A program made the position numbers and the translations under genes. Shown in pieces: positions 1-8,869 of a stretch of DNA of 64,000 nucleotides. Within the stretch, counting starts at the first letter, position 1. Each line of letters begins with the position of its first letter. Origin of the DNA: Phenylobacterium sp. Lineage in GTDB: Bacteria; Pseudomonadota; Alphaproteobacteria; Caulobacterales; Caulobacteraceae. The notes under the pieces were generated by a model. That model was given only the letters and a program-made list of their open reading frames with translations, searched no databases and was not told the DNA's origin. The stretch spans positions 62,001-126,000 of the forward strand of contig NZ_WGNY01000011.1 of assembly GCF_016124325.1 (NCBI RefSeq). The letters are read 5' to 3'.

Positions 1-1
1 G

Positions 2-160
2 ACCGCCAACGCCTTCGAGGACGACCGGCACGCCTGCCTGGCCGCGGGCATGGACGACTTCCTGGTCAAGCCGCTGTCGCCCGACGCCCTGCGCGGGGCC
101 CTGACGCGGTGGATCCGCACCGGCTGGACGAAGAAGGCGGCGCGCGCCAAGGTCGGCTGA
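2..160 (+). CDS. C-terminal end of a response-regulator receiver domain (partial)
   Basis: Only the last 52 codons lie in the window, read in frame 2 and ending at TGA 158-160. The translation begins TANAFEDD and contains [10 protein letters not shown], the signature of the last strand and helix of a CheY-like receiver, where the Lys of VKPL is the conserved signalling lysine. A short basic tail ([11 protein letters not shown]) follows. The protein is therefore a two-component response regulator or the receiver of a hybrid histidine kinase. The phosphoacceptor Asp and any output or kinase domain lie upstream of the window. It ends 22 bases before the AmpG-like gene on the same strand. Confidence 0.85.
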   Translation, partial: TANAFEDDRHACLAAGMDDFLVKPLSPDALRGALTRWIRTGWTKKAARAKVG

Positions 161-182
161 TCCTCGCCGGCAAGGCCTCCGA

Positions 183-1526
183 ATGACCGACCAGACCGCG
201 GCGGCCAAGCCCCGCAAACGCTCCGCCATGGACGTGGTGCGCGCGCTGCGCCAGCCCAAGGTGGCGGTCATGCTGGCGCTCGGCTTCGCCTCGGGCCTGC
301 CGTTCCTGCTCACCCAGAACACCTTCGGCTACTGGCTGCGCGACGAGGGCACGAGCCTCAAGGTCATCGGCTTCATCTCCTGGGTGGGGCTGGCCTATGT
401 GCTGAAGCCGTTCTGGTCGCCGGTGGTGGACCGGGTCGACGTGCCGCTGCTGGGCCGCCTGGGCCGGCGCCGCGGCTGGATGGTGCTGTCGCAGATCGCC
501 GTGGCCGCGGGTCTCCTGGGCATGGTGGCCGCCGGCCCCGGCGCCGGCCTCACGGCGATGGGCGCCTTCGCCCTGGTGGTGGCCTTCGCCTCGGCCACCC
601 AGGACATCGTCATCGACGCCTGGCGCATCGAGGCGGCGGCGACCTCCGAGGAGATCGGCCTGCTCTCGTCGGCCGCCCAGCTCGGCTATCGGGTCGCCCT
701 GCTGGTGGCCGACGCAGCCATCATCGCCGCCGCCCAGCACTACGGCTGGCCGCTCTCCTACATCGCCATGGCCGCCCTGATGGGCCTGGGCGTGATCGCC
801 AGCCTGTTCGCCTTCGAGCCGGCGCGGGCCGACGAGGTGATGCACGACCAGGCGCCGCTGTGGACCCCGCGCGGCTTCTTCGACGCCATCGTCGGGCCGT
901 TCATCGACTTCTTCGGCAAGCACAAGGCGCTGGGGCTGCTGATGCTGGCCGCCATCGCCGCCTATCGCCTGCCCGACTTCCTGATGGGGCCGATGTACAA
1001 CCCCTACTACCACGACCTGGGGATCTCGAAGGACGAGGTGGCCCTGGTCCGGGCGGCGACCGGCCTGCCCGGCGCCTTCATCGGGATCGGGGTCTCGGGC
1101 CTGTTCGCGGTGCGGTTCGGCCTGTTCCGCACGCTGATCACCGGGTCGGTCCTGCAGGGCCTGGGCACCGCCGCCTTCGCGATCCTGCCCGCGCACCACG
1201 ACATCCCGACCTTCACCGCGGTCATGGCGCTCGACAACTTCGCCCAGGCCTTCGCCGGCGTCGCGTTGGTGGCCTACATGTCGAGCCTGACGGGCCTGGG
1301 CTACACCGCCACCCAGTACGCCCTGCTGTCGTCGACCTACGCCTTCCTGGGCAAGTTCCTGAAGGGCTTCTCGGGCGCGGTGGTGGACGGCCTGACCGCC
1401 GCTCACGGACTCCTGGGCGCCTATGCGATCGCCTTCATCGGCACGGGCCTCACCGCCGTGCCGCCCATCCTGCTCTTCATGCTGCTGGCGCGGCTCAGCC
1501 GCCCCAGGCCCGACGCCCCCAGCTAG
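183..1526 (+). CDS. ampG: AmpG-like MFS permease
   Basis: A 447-residue inner-membrane protein with about twelve hydrophobic segments. The start (RQPKVAVMLALGFASGLPFLLTQNTFGYWLRDEG) is characteristic of the AmpG branch of the major facilitator superfamily, and GRRRGWM is the loop following helix 2. AmpG family members import anhydromuropeptides for cell-wall recycling and, in some species, feed AmpC induction. The length matches the family and there is no extra C-terminal domain. Paralogues in this branch have other substrates, so muropeptide transport is inferred. It is convergent with the next gene, and the two stop codons share the palindrome CTAG at 1523-1526. Confidence 0.8.
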   Translation: MTDQTAAAKPRKRSAMDVVRALRQPKVAVMLALGFASGLPFLLTQNTFGYWLRDEGTSLKVIGFISWVGLAYVLKPFWSPVVDRVDVPLLGRLGRRRGWMVLSQIAVAAGLLGMVAAGPGAGLTAMGAFALVVAFASATQDIVIDAWRIEAAATSEEIGLLSSAAQLGYRVALLVADAAIIAAAQHYGWPLSYIAMAALMGLGVIASLFAFEPARADEVMHDQAPLWTPRGFFDAIVGPFIDFFGKHKALGLLMLAAIAAYRLPDFLMGPMYNPYYHDLGISKDEVALVRAATGLPGAFIGIGVSGLFAVRFGLFRTLITGSVLQGLGTAAFAILPAHHDIPTFTAVMALDNFAQAFAGVALVAYMSSLTGLGYTATQYALLSSTYAFLGKFLKGFSGAVVDGLTAAHGLLGAYAIAFIGTGLTAVPPILLFMLLARLSRPRPDAPS

Positions 1527-2353
1527 CCTTCCAGGCAGATCACCTGGGCCACCTGCAGTTCGCGGCGCAGGTCGTCGGCGACGTAGAAGTAGTTCTGCGG
1601 CGTGATCGGTTCGCCCGCGGTGCTGGTTTCGTTGCGCCGGCCGTTGGCCTGCAGCGTCTTCGACACGATCTCGGGCGCGGTGGTGTAGATGCGGCCGCGG
1701 CGCGGGCTCTCGGCGATGGTCACGCCCAGCACCCGGCCCTGGGAGTCCAGCGCCGGGGCGCCGGACAGCCCGCCGAGCGTGCCCTGGAGCCCCTCGGTGC
1801 GGCCGGTCTCGGCCCAGACCAGCACCGGCTCGGTGCGCGCGCCGTGCCCGCGCACGACGAGGTTCTCGCGCCCCAGCAGCCGCGAACTGGCCTCGCCCGG
1901 CTCGCCCTGCGGGAAGCCCGGGTGGAACGCCCGCTGGCCGCGGCGCAGCGGCTCGGCGAGGGCCAGCGGCAGGGGCTGGGCCCCGCCTTCGGTGTAGAGC
2001 AGCGCCGCCTCGCCGCGCGGATCGATCCGCACGTTGACGGCCACGCCGGTGCCCGGGCCCACGACGATCGCGGCCTTGCGGCAGCCGTCGACCACGTGGC
2101 GCGCGGTCAGCCAGACGCCGGTCCGCGCGATGGAGAACGCCGTGCCGGCGGCCGGACCCGCCTTGGCCGGAACGTCGACCACGATGGAGGGATCGAACGG
2201 CGAAGCCGGGCCCAGCGCCTCGCCGAGGGGCTCGGCCCCCTTCGGCGGCGGGGGCGGCGCGTCCACATGCTCGTCGCGGCCGAGGGCGACGAACAGCAGC
2301 GCCACCACGATGGCGGCGTAGACGGCCCAGTCCGGGAGCCGGGGGAAACGCAT
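1523..2353 (-). CDS. Inner-membrane anchored trypsin-like serine peptidase or pseudo-peptidase
   Basis: A 276-residue protein with one N-terminal membrane segment (about residues 9-25), a proline-rich linker and a chymotrypsin-fold domain. His86 lies in LTARHVVDG and Ser197 in GGLSGAP, matching the catalytic His and Ser regions of trypsin-like peptidases. At the place where DPxxDLALL is usual the sequence is DPRGEAALL, so the catalytic Asp appears to be Glu115. The topology suggests a periplasmic domain and a quality-control or scaffold role. Activity is uncertain because of the Asp-to-Glu change. The gene starts 17 bases downstream of the end of the DUF350 gene and could be transcribed with it. 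Confidence 0.7.
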   Translation of the reverse strand: MRFPRLPDWAVYAAIVVALLFVALGRDEHVDAPPPPPKGAEPLGEALGPASPFDPSIVVDVPAKAGPAAGTAFSIARTGVWLTARHVVDGCRKAAIVVGPGTGVAVNVRIDPRGEAALLYTEGGAQPLPLALAEPLRRGQRAFHPGFPQGEPGEASSRLLGRENLVVRGHGARTEPVLVWAETGRTEGLQGTLGGLSGAPALDSQGRVLGVTIAESPRRGRIYTTAPEIVSKTLQANGRRNETSTAGEPITPQNYFYVADDLRRELQVAQVICLEG

Positions 2354-2370
2354 CTCAGCGTTCCATCACC

Positions 2371-2790
2371 TCAGCTGCGAGCCGCGGCGATGATCAGCGC
2401 GGTGGCGATCTTGGCGCCGACCAGCAGCGCGGCCGCCGAAATCTCGCCCTCGACGATCCGCTTGGGCAGGCCCCGCAGCAGCATGTCGACGATGCGGAAG
2501 ACCAGGAGCTGGACCACCACGGTCACCGCGCCCCACAGTCCGATCTCCACCAGGTTGGTCGAAGCCCTGAGCGACGCCGCCAGCGGGATCGCCAGCCCGA
2601 TCAGCACGCCCGCCAGCGAGATCGCCGCCGCCGAATTGCCCTCGCGGATCAGGGCGATCTCCTTGTGCGGCGTGAGCAGCACATAGATCGCCGAGCCGGC
2701 GAGCAGGATGGCGAACGTCGCCACCGAATGGGCCAGGAAGACCGGAAAGCCCGCGGCGAAGGCCTGGACCTCAGGCGACGGCGTCGGCAT
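2371..2790 (-). CDS. DUF350 family membrane protein
   Basis: A 139-residue protein with four hydrophobic segments. It has the DUF350 pattern: a first helix, the cytosolic stretch IREGNSAAAISLAGVLIG, then two further membrane pairs with RIVEGEISAA near the end. The function of DUF350 (YjfL-type) proteins is not established. The ATG at 2790 is preferred because GGGAG lies about six bases upstream, although an in-frame GTG sits two codons earlier at 2796. It is the first gene of a probable minus-strand pair with the trypsin-like gene. Confidence 0.75.
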   Translation of the reverse strand: MPTPSPEVQAFAAGFPVFLAHSVATFAILLAGSAIYVLLTPHKEIALIREGNSAAAISLAGVLIGLAIPLAASLRASTNLVEIGLWGAVTVVVQLLVFRIVDMLLRGLPKRIVEGEISAAALLVGAKIATALIIAAARS

Positions 2791-2843
2791 GCGCACTCCC
2801 TCGAAGAGACGGCTGCACCGTTAGCATGGACAGGGCGGCGAGA

Positions 2844-4007
2844 TCAGGCCTCGGCGGCCTTTCGCCGCGCGCTGGCCCGGAGCTTCTCGCTCTCGCTCTT
2901 GAGCTGACCGCAGGCGGCCAGGATGTCGCGGCCGCGCGGCGTGCGGATCGGCGAGGCGTAGCCCGCCCGGTTCAGGATCGCCGCGAACGCCTCGATGGTC
3001 GACCACGACGAGCACTCGTACTGACTGCCCGGCCAGGGATTGAACGGGATCAGGTTGATCTTGGCGGGGATGCCCGCCAGCAGCTTCACCAGGGCCCGGG
3101 CGTCGGCCGGACTGTCGTTGACGCCCTTCAGCATCACGTCCTCGAAGGTCACCCGCTTGGCGTTGGACAGGCCGGGGTAGGCGCGGATCGCGCCCATCAG
3201 CTCGGCGATCGGGTACTTGCGGTTCAGCGGGACCAGCTTCTCGCGCAGCTCGTCGTTGGTGGCGTGCAGCGAGATGGCCAGCATGGCCTGGGTCTTTTCG
3301 CCCAGCTCGGCAAGCTGGGGGACCACGCCCGAGGTCGAGACGGTGATGCGCCGCCGCGAAATGGCGATGCCCTCGTTGTCGGCGATGACGTCGATGGCGG
3401 CGGCCACGTTGTCGAGATTGTAGAGCGGCTCGCCCATGCCCATGAACACGATGTTCGAGAGCCGGCGGTCCTCCTTGGGGCTGGGCCATTCGCCCAGGTC
3501 GTCGCGGGCCACCTGCACCTGGGCCACGATCTCGGCCGCCGTCAGGTTGCGCACCAGCGGCTGGGTGCCGGTGTGGCAGAACGTGCAGTTCAGCGTGCAG
3601 CCCACCTGGGACGAGACGCACAGCGCCCCGGCGCGGCCGACGTCGGGGATGTAGACCGTTTCCACCTCGACGCCCGGCGCCATGCGGATCAGCCACTTGC
3701 GGGTGCCGTCCTTGGAGACCTGGCGCTCCACCACCTCGGGGCGGGCGAGGCTGAAGGCCCCGGCGAGCGCGGCGCGCGTCTCCTTGGCGACGTCGGTCAT
3801 GGCGGCGAAGTCGGTGACGCCGTAGTGGTGGATCCAGCGCCAGAGCTGGCTGGCCCGCATCCGCGCCTTTTCCTTCGGCACGGCGCCCGCCTCGACCAGC
3901 GCGGCCGCCAGCTCTCCGCGGGAGAGCCCGGTGAGGTTGGTCGGCGCGGACGCCCCGGTATCGCGCGAAGGCGCGGGCGCGCGGCTGAGATCGAGGGTCA
4001 CGCCCAA
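2844..4007 (-). CDS. rlmN: Dual-specificity 23S rRNA/tRNA adenine-C2 methyltransferase RlmN
   Basis: A 387-residue radical-SAM enzyme that methylates C2 of A2503 in 23S rRNA and A37 in a subset of tRNAs. The radical-SAM cysteine motif CxxxCxxC is Cys137, Cys141 and Cys144 in [12 protein letters not shown], followed by MGMGEPLYN, the RlmN signature. An N-terminal RNA-binding region ([16 protein letters not shown]) is present. The C-terminal methyl-carrying cysteine is probably in DILAACGQL. The longest reading starts at TTG 4007. An in-frame GTG two codons later (4001, giving MTLDLSR) is an equally reasonable start. Confidence 0.93.
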   Translation of the reverse strand: MGVTLDLSRAPAPSRDTGASAPTNLTGLSRGELAAALVEAGAVPKEKARMRASQLWRWIHHYGVTDFAAMTDVAKETRAALAGAFSLARPEVVERQVSKDGTRKWLIRMAPGVEVETVYIPDVGRAGALCVSSQVGCTLNCTFCHTGTQPLVRNLTAAEIVAQVQVARDDLGEWPSPKEDRRLSNIVFMGMGEPLYNLDNVAAAIDVIADNEGIAISRRRITVSTSGVVPQLAELGEKTQAMLAISLHATNDELREKLVPLNRKYPIAELMGAIRAYPGLSNAKRVTFEDVMLKGVNDSPADARALVKLLAGIPAKINLIPFNPWPGSQYECSSWSTIEAFAAILNRAGYASPIRTPRGRDILAACGQLKSESEKLRASARRKAAEA

Positions 4008-4140
4008 GCGGGAACATCCTTCTGGAGAGCGGCGAATATAGGTGACACCGAACCGGTCACCAAATCCCTGCTTTCAAACGCCCGTTCGGCCGGGGTAGGG
4101 TCCGCGCCCGACGCAAAAGACCAATGGGAGAAGGCGAACC

Positions 4141-5142
4141 ATGAAGGCGCTGTTGAGCAAGGCCGTGGGCGGCCCCGACACCCTGGTGCTGGAGGACGTG
4201 CCCTCCCCCGTCGCCAAGCCGGGCTTCGCCGTGGTCGAGGTCAAGGCGGTGGGCGTCAACTTCCCCGACACCCTGATCATCGAGGACAAGTACCAGTTCA
4301 AGCCCGAGCGGCCGTTCGCCCCGGGCGGCGAGATCTCCGGCATCGTGAAATCGGTGGGCGAGGGCGTCACCAACGTGAAGCCGGGCGACCGGGTGCTGGG
4401 CAACACCGGCTGGGGCGGCATGGCCGAGGAGCTGGCGCTGGAAGCGGCGCGGCTGGTGAAGATCCCCGACGAGATGCCCTTCGACGACGCGGCCGCCTTC
4501 ATCATGACCTACGGCACCAGCTGGCACGCCCTGAAGGACCGCGCCGATCTCCAGCCGGGCCAGTCTCTGCTGGTCCTGGGCGCCGCCGGCGGCGTGGGCC
4601 TTGCCGCGGTCGAACTGGGCAAGGCGATGGGCGCCAAGGTGATCGCCGCCGCCTCCAGCCAGGAGAAGGTCGATCTCTGCATCAGCCGCGGCGCCGCCTC
4701 GGGCGTGGTCTATCCGAAGGGCCCCTTCGACCGCGACGGCCAGAAGGCCCTGGCCGCGCTCTTCAAGGACGCCTGCGGGCCCAACGGCGCCGACGTGATC
4801 TACGACGCCATCGGCGACGCCTACGCCGAGCCGGCCCTGCGTTCGATCGCCTGGGAGGGCAAGTACCTCGTGGTGGGCTTCGCCGCCGGCGAGATCCCGA
4901 AGATTCCGCTGAACCTCGCCCTGCTGAAGGGCTGCGAGATCGTGGGCGTGTTCTGGGGCTCCTGGGTGGCCCGCAATCCCAAGAAGCACCAGGCCAGCGT
5001 GGCCGAGCTGATGCAGATGTACGTCGAGGGCAAGATCAAGCCGCACGTGTCCGAGCGTTTCCCGCTCTCCCGCGCGGCCGAGGCGATCAAGCACCTCGCC
5101 AGCCGCAAGGCCATGGGCAAGGTGGTCGTGACCGTCGACTGA
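4141..5142 (+). CDS. NADPH:quinone oxidoreductase, zinc-independent MDR family
   Basis: A 333-residue medium-chain dehydrogenase/reductase. The GroES-like domain contains VGVNFPDTLIIEDKYQ and PFAPGGEISG, typical of the quinone reductase (QOR) branch. The Rossmann motif LVLGAAGGVGLAAVELGKAMGAKVIA follows, with no structural or catalytic zinc ligands. It would reduce quinones or activated double bonds with NADPH in the cytosol. The natural substrate cannot be told from sequence. A good ribosome-binding site (GGGAGAAGG) precedes the ATG. It is divergent from rlmN. Confidence 0.85.
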   Translation: MKALLSKAVGGPDTLVLEDVPSPVAKPGFAVVEVKAVGVNFPDTLIIEDKYQFKPERPFAPGGEISGIVKSVGEGVTNVKPGDRVLGNTGWGGMAEELALEAARLVKIPDEMPFDDAAAFIMTYGTSWHALKDRADLQPGQSLLVLGAAGGVGLAAVELGKAMGAKVIAAASSQEKVDLCISRGAASGVVYPKGPFDRDGQKALAALFKDACGPNGADVIYDAIGDAYAEPALRSIAWEGKYLVVGFAAGEIPKIPLNLALLKGCEIVGVFWGSWVARNPKKHQASVAELMQMYVEGKIKPHVSERFPLSRAAEAIKHLASRKAMGKVVVTVD

Positions 5143-5150
5143 TCGCAGCT

Positions 5151-5426
5151 CTAGACGGCGAGGCGCAGCGTCGGCTCGCGCTTCGCCGGGGGCTCGGCTG
5201 CGATCTCCTCCTCGAGGCCCAGGAAGAAGTAGCCGACGTCGACGTCGAGCGCGCGCGCCAGCTTCCAGAGCACCGGCGCCGAAACCCGGCACGTGGCCGT
5301 CTCGTACTTCTGGACCTGCTGGAAGGTGACGCCGCACGCCTGGCCCAGGCCCTGCTGGGTCAGGCCCAGGAGCCGGCGGCGGCGGCGTATCCGCCGGCCG
5401 ACCGTGGCCGCGATCAAGTCGTCCAT
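5151..5426 (-). CDS. XRE-family helix-turn-helix regulator
   Basis: A 91-residue protein. An N-terminal arginine stretch (GRRIRRRRRLLGLTQQGLGQACGV) leads into a helix-turn-helix of the Cro/C1 type, with the recognition region TFQQVQKYETATCRVSAPVLWKLARALDV. This pattern (QQVQKYE) is common in short alphaproteobacterial XRE regulators. There is no ligand or oligomerisation domain beyond a short acidic tail. The start at ATG 5426 gives the usual family length; a longer open frame upstream is a shadow of the AraC gene. It lies convergent to the quinone oxidoreductase. Its targets are unknown. Confidence 0.82.
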   Translation of the reverse strand: MDDLIAATVGRRIRRRRRLLGLTQQGLGQACGVTFQQVQKYETATCRVSAPVLWKLARALDVDVGYFFLGLEEEIAAEPPAKREPTLRLAV

Positions 5427-5530
5427 GCCCAACACCCCCAACGCGAACGCCGAATATCGCGCTCTTTGAACCGGGTTATGCCGAAGAATAATTGTAGGAA
5501 TGCGACATCGGCCGCTTTGACGTCGCGCAA

Positions 5531-6433
5531 TCAGGCGTCCGGTCCCGTCGGCGGCTGAAGAACCTGCACCGGCGCGCCCAGCAGGGCTTTCCGTCGCTTC
5601 CACGCCTCGCCCATGAAGGGCTGCTCGCGCGCCAGATAGGCCCGCGGCGACTCGCCCATGTAGTAGCGGAACTCCCGGATGAAATGGGCCTGGTCGGCGA
5701 ACTGGTCGTCGATCGATTTCGACCAGCCTCCGTCCGGAGACTCGCGCATCGTCGCGAGCGTCCGCAGCACTCTCTGCCGGCGCAGCAGGCGCTTGGGCGT
5801 GAGCCCGAAGTAGCGCCGGCAGAACCGTTCGAGCTGGCGGGGCGAGAGGCCCACGCGATCGGCCCAGCCGGCCACCGTCTGCACGGCCCCATCCTGAAGC
5901 GCGGCGTGGGCGGCGGCGACCGCGTCCGCGTCCGACCCGTCGCGCAGCAACGGCGGGAGCGCCCGGTCGAGCGCCGCCAGCATGGCCGGAACGTCGGGCG
6001 CGTGGCGAAGGTCGGCGCCGATGGCGTCGGCGGCCGGCCCCAGCACGTCGGCGAGCGGCCGCATCTGGTCGGCGAACCGGTGGGCCGGCGCGCGGGTGAA
6101 CATCGGCCAGCCCTGCGGCATCAGCCCTACGCCCACCAGCAGGCCCTCCGAGCCCGTGACCCAGACCGCGCGCTCCAGCGCGCCGGTCACGCCGACCGCC
6201 GGAACCGGCGCCCAGTCCGCGCCGGGGAACCTGGCGGTCCACCCGCCCGAGAGCACGAAGCGGAAATTGGCCCATTCGGGAAAGATCTGGTCGGTGACGA
6301 CCCCGGGTCCGGTGACCCGGACGAGATAATAGGTGGTGATCGCCTTGCGGAGCGGCGGCGCCGGCAGGTGGTAGGTCACGGAAGCCAGGGCCTGCTCGGC
6401 GGCGACGTCGGCCGGGATTCGAATATCGGTCAC
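5531..6433 (-). CDS. AraC-family transcriptional regulator with DUF6597-like sensor domain
   Basis: A 300-residue regulator. The first 160 residues resemble the DUF6597-type N-terminal domain (HLPAPPLRKAITTYYLVRV and IFPEWANFRFVLSG). The C-terminal half has the double AraC helix-turn-helix: VAGWADRVGLSPRQLERFCRRYFGLTPKRLLRRQRV, then ADQAHFIREFRYYMGESPRAYL. It starts 96 bases from the SDR gene on the opposite strand, an arrangement typical of a regulator controlling its divergent neighbour. That link is inferred from position only. Confidence 0.85.
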   Translation of the reverse strand: MTDIRIPADVAAEQALASVTYHLPAPPLRKAITTYYLVRVTGPGVVTDQIFPEWANFRFVLSGGWTARFPGADWAPVPAVGVTGALERAVWVTGSEGLLVGVGLMPQGWPMFTRAPAHRFADQMRPLADVLGPAADAIGADLRHAPDVPAMLAALDRALPPLLRDGSDADAVAAAHAALQDGAVQTVAGWADRVGLSPRQLERFCRRYFGLTPKRLLRRQRVLRTLATMRESPDGGWSKSIDDQFADQAHFIREFRYYMGESPRAYLAREQPFMGEAWKRRKALLGAPVQVLQPPTGPDA

Positions 6434-6529
6434 GGCGAGCTAAACGGCCACGGCCGCGCTGGGTTCATTCGGGAGATGACAGGCGCCCGGCCCCAGCCTA
6501 GTGATCGCCGATAACCAAGGAGAAGGCGC

Positions 6530-7393
6530 ATGGGCGGACGTCTGGAAGGCAAGGTCGCGGTCATCACCGGCGGCGTGTCGGGGATCGGGCTGGGAACGGT
6601 CGAGCTGTTCGTCGCCGAAGGCGCCAGGGTCGTGGCCGCCGACATCCAGGACGAGAAGGGCGCCATGCTGGAGGCGCGCTTCCCGGACCAGGTTCGCTAC
6701 GCCCATTGCGACGTCACCGTCGAGGCCGAGGTCGCCGCAGCGGTGAAGCAGGCGGCCGACGCGTTCGGCGGGCTCGACATCCTCTTCAACAACGCCGGCA
6801 TCTCCGACGGCATGCGGGCGATCGCCGAGATCGACGCCGACACCTGGACCTGGATCTACAATGTGCTCGTGCGGGGCCCCGCGCTGGGCATGAAGCACGC
6901 CGTGCCGCTGATGGCGGCGCGCGGCGGCGGCGCGATCGTCAACACCGCCTCGATCGCGGGCCTGCAGGCCGGCTGGGGCCCCATCGCCTATTCCTCGGCC
7001 AAGGCCGCCGTGATCCACATGACCCGCGTGGCCGCCGCCCAGCTCGCGGAACAGCAGATTCGCGTCAACGCCATCTGCCCCGGCCTGATCGCCACCTCGA
7101 TCTTCGGAGCCTCGCTGGGCCTGCCGCGCGCGGTGGCCGACCAGATGGCCGCCCAGGTCGCCGCCCACGCCGCCAAGGTGCAGCCGGTGCGCAAGGCGGG
7201 CGCGCCCGACGACATCGCCCAGGCCGCGCTCTACCTCGCCTCCGACGCTTCCGCCTTCGTCACCGGAACCCACCTTGTCGTGGACGGCGGAATCACGGTC
7301 GGCCCGCGGCATTCGTGGGACCAGAGCGGCCCCTCCCCCTTCGCCGAGATGTTCGGCGACGCCTTCGCCCCGCCCCAGCCGGCGCAATCGTGA
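6530..7393 (+). CDS. Short-chain dehydrogenase/reductase (classical SDR)
   Basis: A 287-residue NAD(P)-dependent oxidoreductase. Visible motifs are the cofactor loop TGGVSGIG, the Asp of VVAADIQDE that favours NAD(H), the structural NNAG, the catalytic Ser in NTASIAG and the YSSAK active site. The C-terminal region (YLASDASAFVTGTHLVVDGGITVG) is the classical SDR end, extended by about 30 residues. The substrate is unknown. A strong ribosome-binding site (AAGGAGAAGG) precedes ATG 6530. The following DMT transporter gene begins 10 bases downstream, so the two are probably cotranscribed. Confidence 0.88.
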   Translation: MGGRLEGKVAVITGGVSGIGLGTVELFVAEGARVVAADIQDEKGAMLEARFPDQVRYAHCDVTVEAEVAAAVKQAADAFGGLDILFNNAGISDGMRAIAEIDADTWTWIYNVLVRGPALGMKHAVPLMAARGGGAIVNTASIAGLQAGWGPIAYSSAKAAVIHMTRVAAAQLAEQQIRVNAICPGLIATSIFGASLGLPRAVADQMAAQVAAHAAKVQPVRKAGAPDDIAQAALYLASDASAFVTGTHLVVDGGITVGPRHSWDQSGPSPFAEMFGDAFAPPQPAQS

Positions 7394-7403
7394 CGAGGGC
7401 GGC

Positions 7404-8324
7404 ATGACCGCCGGCTCCGCCGCGACGGGGGGCATGTCGCCCAACCTGCGCGGCGCGCTCTGGATGCTGGCGTCGTCCATCACCTTCACGATGATGATGA
7501 CGCTCATCAAGTTCCTGGGCGACGACTACCCGGCGACGCTGCAGACCTTCTACCGCCAGGCCGCGGGGCTGGTGGTCCTGGCGCCCGTCATCATCCGCCA
7601 CCGCGGCGCGGCCTTCGCGACCACCCGGCCCGGCATCCTGATCTTCCGCGCCACCGCCGGGACGCTGGGGATGATCCTGTCGTTCTACGCCTTCCAGAAG
7701 ATGCCCCTGGCCGACGCCAACGCGCTGTCGTTCACCCGCACCCTGTGGCTCGTGCCGCTGGCCGCCTTCATCGTGAAGGAGAAGGTGGGCGCCTGGCGGG
7801 CCGGCGCCGCCGTCGTGGGCTTCCTGGGCGTGCTGCTGATGATCCGGCCGGGCGCGGGCGGACACTTCGCCGTTGGCCTGCCGGCGCTGGCCATGCTGGC
7901 CTCGGCCTTCCTCTTCGCCTTCACGGTCACGGGCATGAAGGTGCTGACCCGCGACCACGCGCCCATGGTGATCCTGGTGTGGTCGGCGGTGCTGGGGCTG
8001 ATCCTGTCGATCCCCGGGGCGCTCTTCACCTGGCGCGTGCCGACCCCGCGCGACTTCCTGCTGCTGTGCCTGATGGGCGCGATCGCGACCGCCAACCAGG
8101 CCTGCTACATCAAGGGCATGCAGTGGGGCGACGCCGCCGCCATGGCGCCGATCGACTACACCCGGCTGATCTTCACCGCCGCCGCCGGCTTCCTCCTGTT
8201 CCACGAGGTCCCGGGCGCCTGGACGCTCGCCGGCGCCGGGATCGTGGTGGCGGCCACGCTCTTCATCACGCTGCGCGAACAGGCGCTGGCGCGCTCGCAG
8301 AAGTTATCTACGACCCACGGGTAG
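7404..8324 (+). CDS. DMT superfamily (EamA) transporter
   Basis: A 306-residue membrane protein with ten predicted helices in two EamA repeats: SPNLRGALWMLASSITFTMMMTLIKFLG in the first half, and LCLMGAIATANQACYIKGMQWGDAAAMAPIDYTRLIFTAAAGFLLFHE in the second. The family exports or exchanges small metabolites across the inner membrane, and the substrate cannot be predicted. ATG 7404 is chosen because it follows the SDR stop by 10 bases and gives the normal family length; a longer in-frame opening overlaps the SDR gene. It marks the left edge of the AT-richer insert. Confidence 0.85.
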   Translation: MTAGSAATGGMSPNLRGALWMLASSITFTMMMTLIKFLGDDYPATLQTFYRQAAGLVVLAPVIIRHRGAAFATTRPGILIFRATAGTLGMILSFYAFQKMPLADANALSFTRTLWLVPLAAFIVKEKVGAWRAGAAVVGFLGVLLMIRPGAGGHFAVGLPALAMLASAFLFAFTVTGMKVLTRDHAPMVILVWSAVLGLILSIPGALFTWRVPTPRDFLLLCLMGAIATANQACYIKGMQWGDAAAMAPIDYTRLIFTAAAGFLLFHEVPGAWTLAGAGIVVAATLFITLREQALARSQKLSTTHG

Positions 8325-8664
8325 CATAGCTATTGGATAGCTCTGGGTGAGACGTGCCTGGGGATGTACTGGGGATAACCCAGCAACTCGCGCTTGACTC
8401 CACCCCCTGACCATCCCACGGTGCCTCGCGCTTGACAGCGAGACCAAATCAGGATCGCGCCTTGAGGGCGCGATTCGCAGCACTATATGTTGGTCGCGGA
8501 CCCTCTCGACCTCAAGATGTTGAGCGCCTTGGCCGTTAAGGTGCAACAAAGTATTGTGCAATACGTTGTCTGATTGTATATGCGCGCCCCTCGACCATAG
8601 GCGCCACACGCTGGGGTTGTGTGGACAAACTGTTGAAGACTGCACACCGGAACTAGGAGGAGGC
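8325..8664. other. Non-coding structured stretch at the left side of an AT-richer insert
   Basis: No convincing gene is present. The 12-base word CTCGCGCTTGAC occurs twice, at 8387-8398 and 8425-8436, a 38-base period. Two adjacent hairpins follow: CTCGC/GCGAG at 8425-8442, and ATCGCGCC/GGCGCGAT at 8454-8474 with loop TTGAG. A palindrome GTATTG-TG-CAATAC at 8551-8564 looks like an operator. AGCTAT-TGG-ATAGCT lies just after the DMT stop codon. The stretch could be a long 5' leader, a small RNA or the remains of an integration boundary. No direct repeat flanking the whole insert was found. Confidence 0.5.
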
Positions 8665-8853
8665 ATGAAGCTACAAGACCTTACCCGCTTCCTCTTTGGC
8701 CGCGAGTATTTTTCGTGGGCGAAGTATGAGATGGAGGTCGAGCAGCTGGCTCGTGATGCCGGCAGCCGCCCATGTCGCGGGAATACCTCCGCTCAAGACA
8801 AGCGGTTCGTAATGGCCGAACAGATCGAAAAAGAAGCTAGACTTCCGATTTGA
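8665..8853 (+). CDS. Small unknown protein, possibly the N-terminal piece of a frameshifted gene
   Basis: A 62-residue open frame beginning MKLQDLTRFLFGREYFSWAKYE and ending EQIEKEARLPI. ATG 8665 is preceded by an exceptionally strong AGGAGGAGG. No family is recognised. Near the 3' end the run GAAAAAGAAG occurs. Skipping one A would continue the protein as QIEKKLDFRFDDRHKRVLEA, straight into the frame of the next gene. The frame is therefore either a genuine small protein or the start of a roughly 300-residue protein interrupted by a one-base insertion or joined by frameshifting. Base composition is lower in GC than the flanking chromosome. Confidence 0.5.
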   Translation: MKLQDLTRFLFGREYFSWAKYEMEVEQLARDAGSRPCRGNTSAQDKRFVMAEQIEKEARLPI

Positions 8854-8869
8854 TGATCGCCACAAACGA

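Noticed and set aside
860..2686. A long plus-strand open frame across the AmpG, trypsin-like and DUF350 genes
   Set aside because: It spans three well-supported genes in other frames, is Arg/Pro/Gly-rich and has no recognisable domain.
8554..8664. An N-terminal extension of the 62-residue frame from 8554
   Set aside because: The extension contains no strong ribosome site and overlaps the palindrome at 8551-8564. AGGAGGAGG immediately before ATG 8665 is far stronger.
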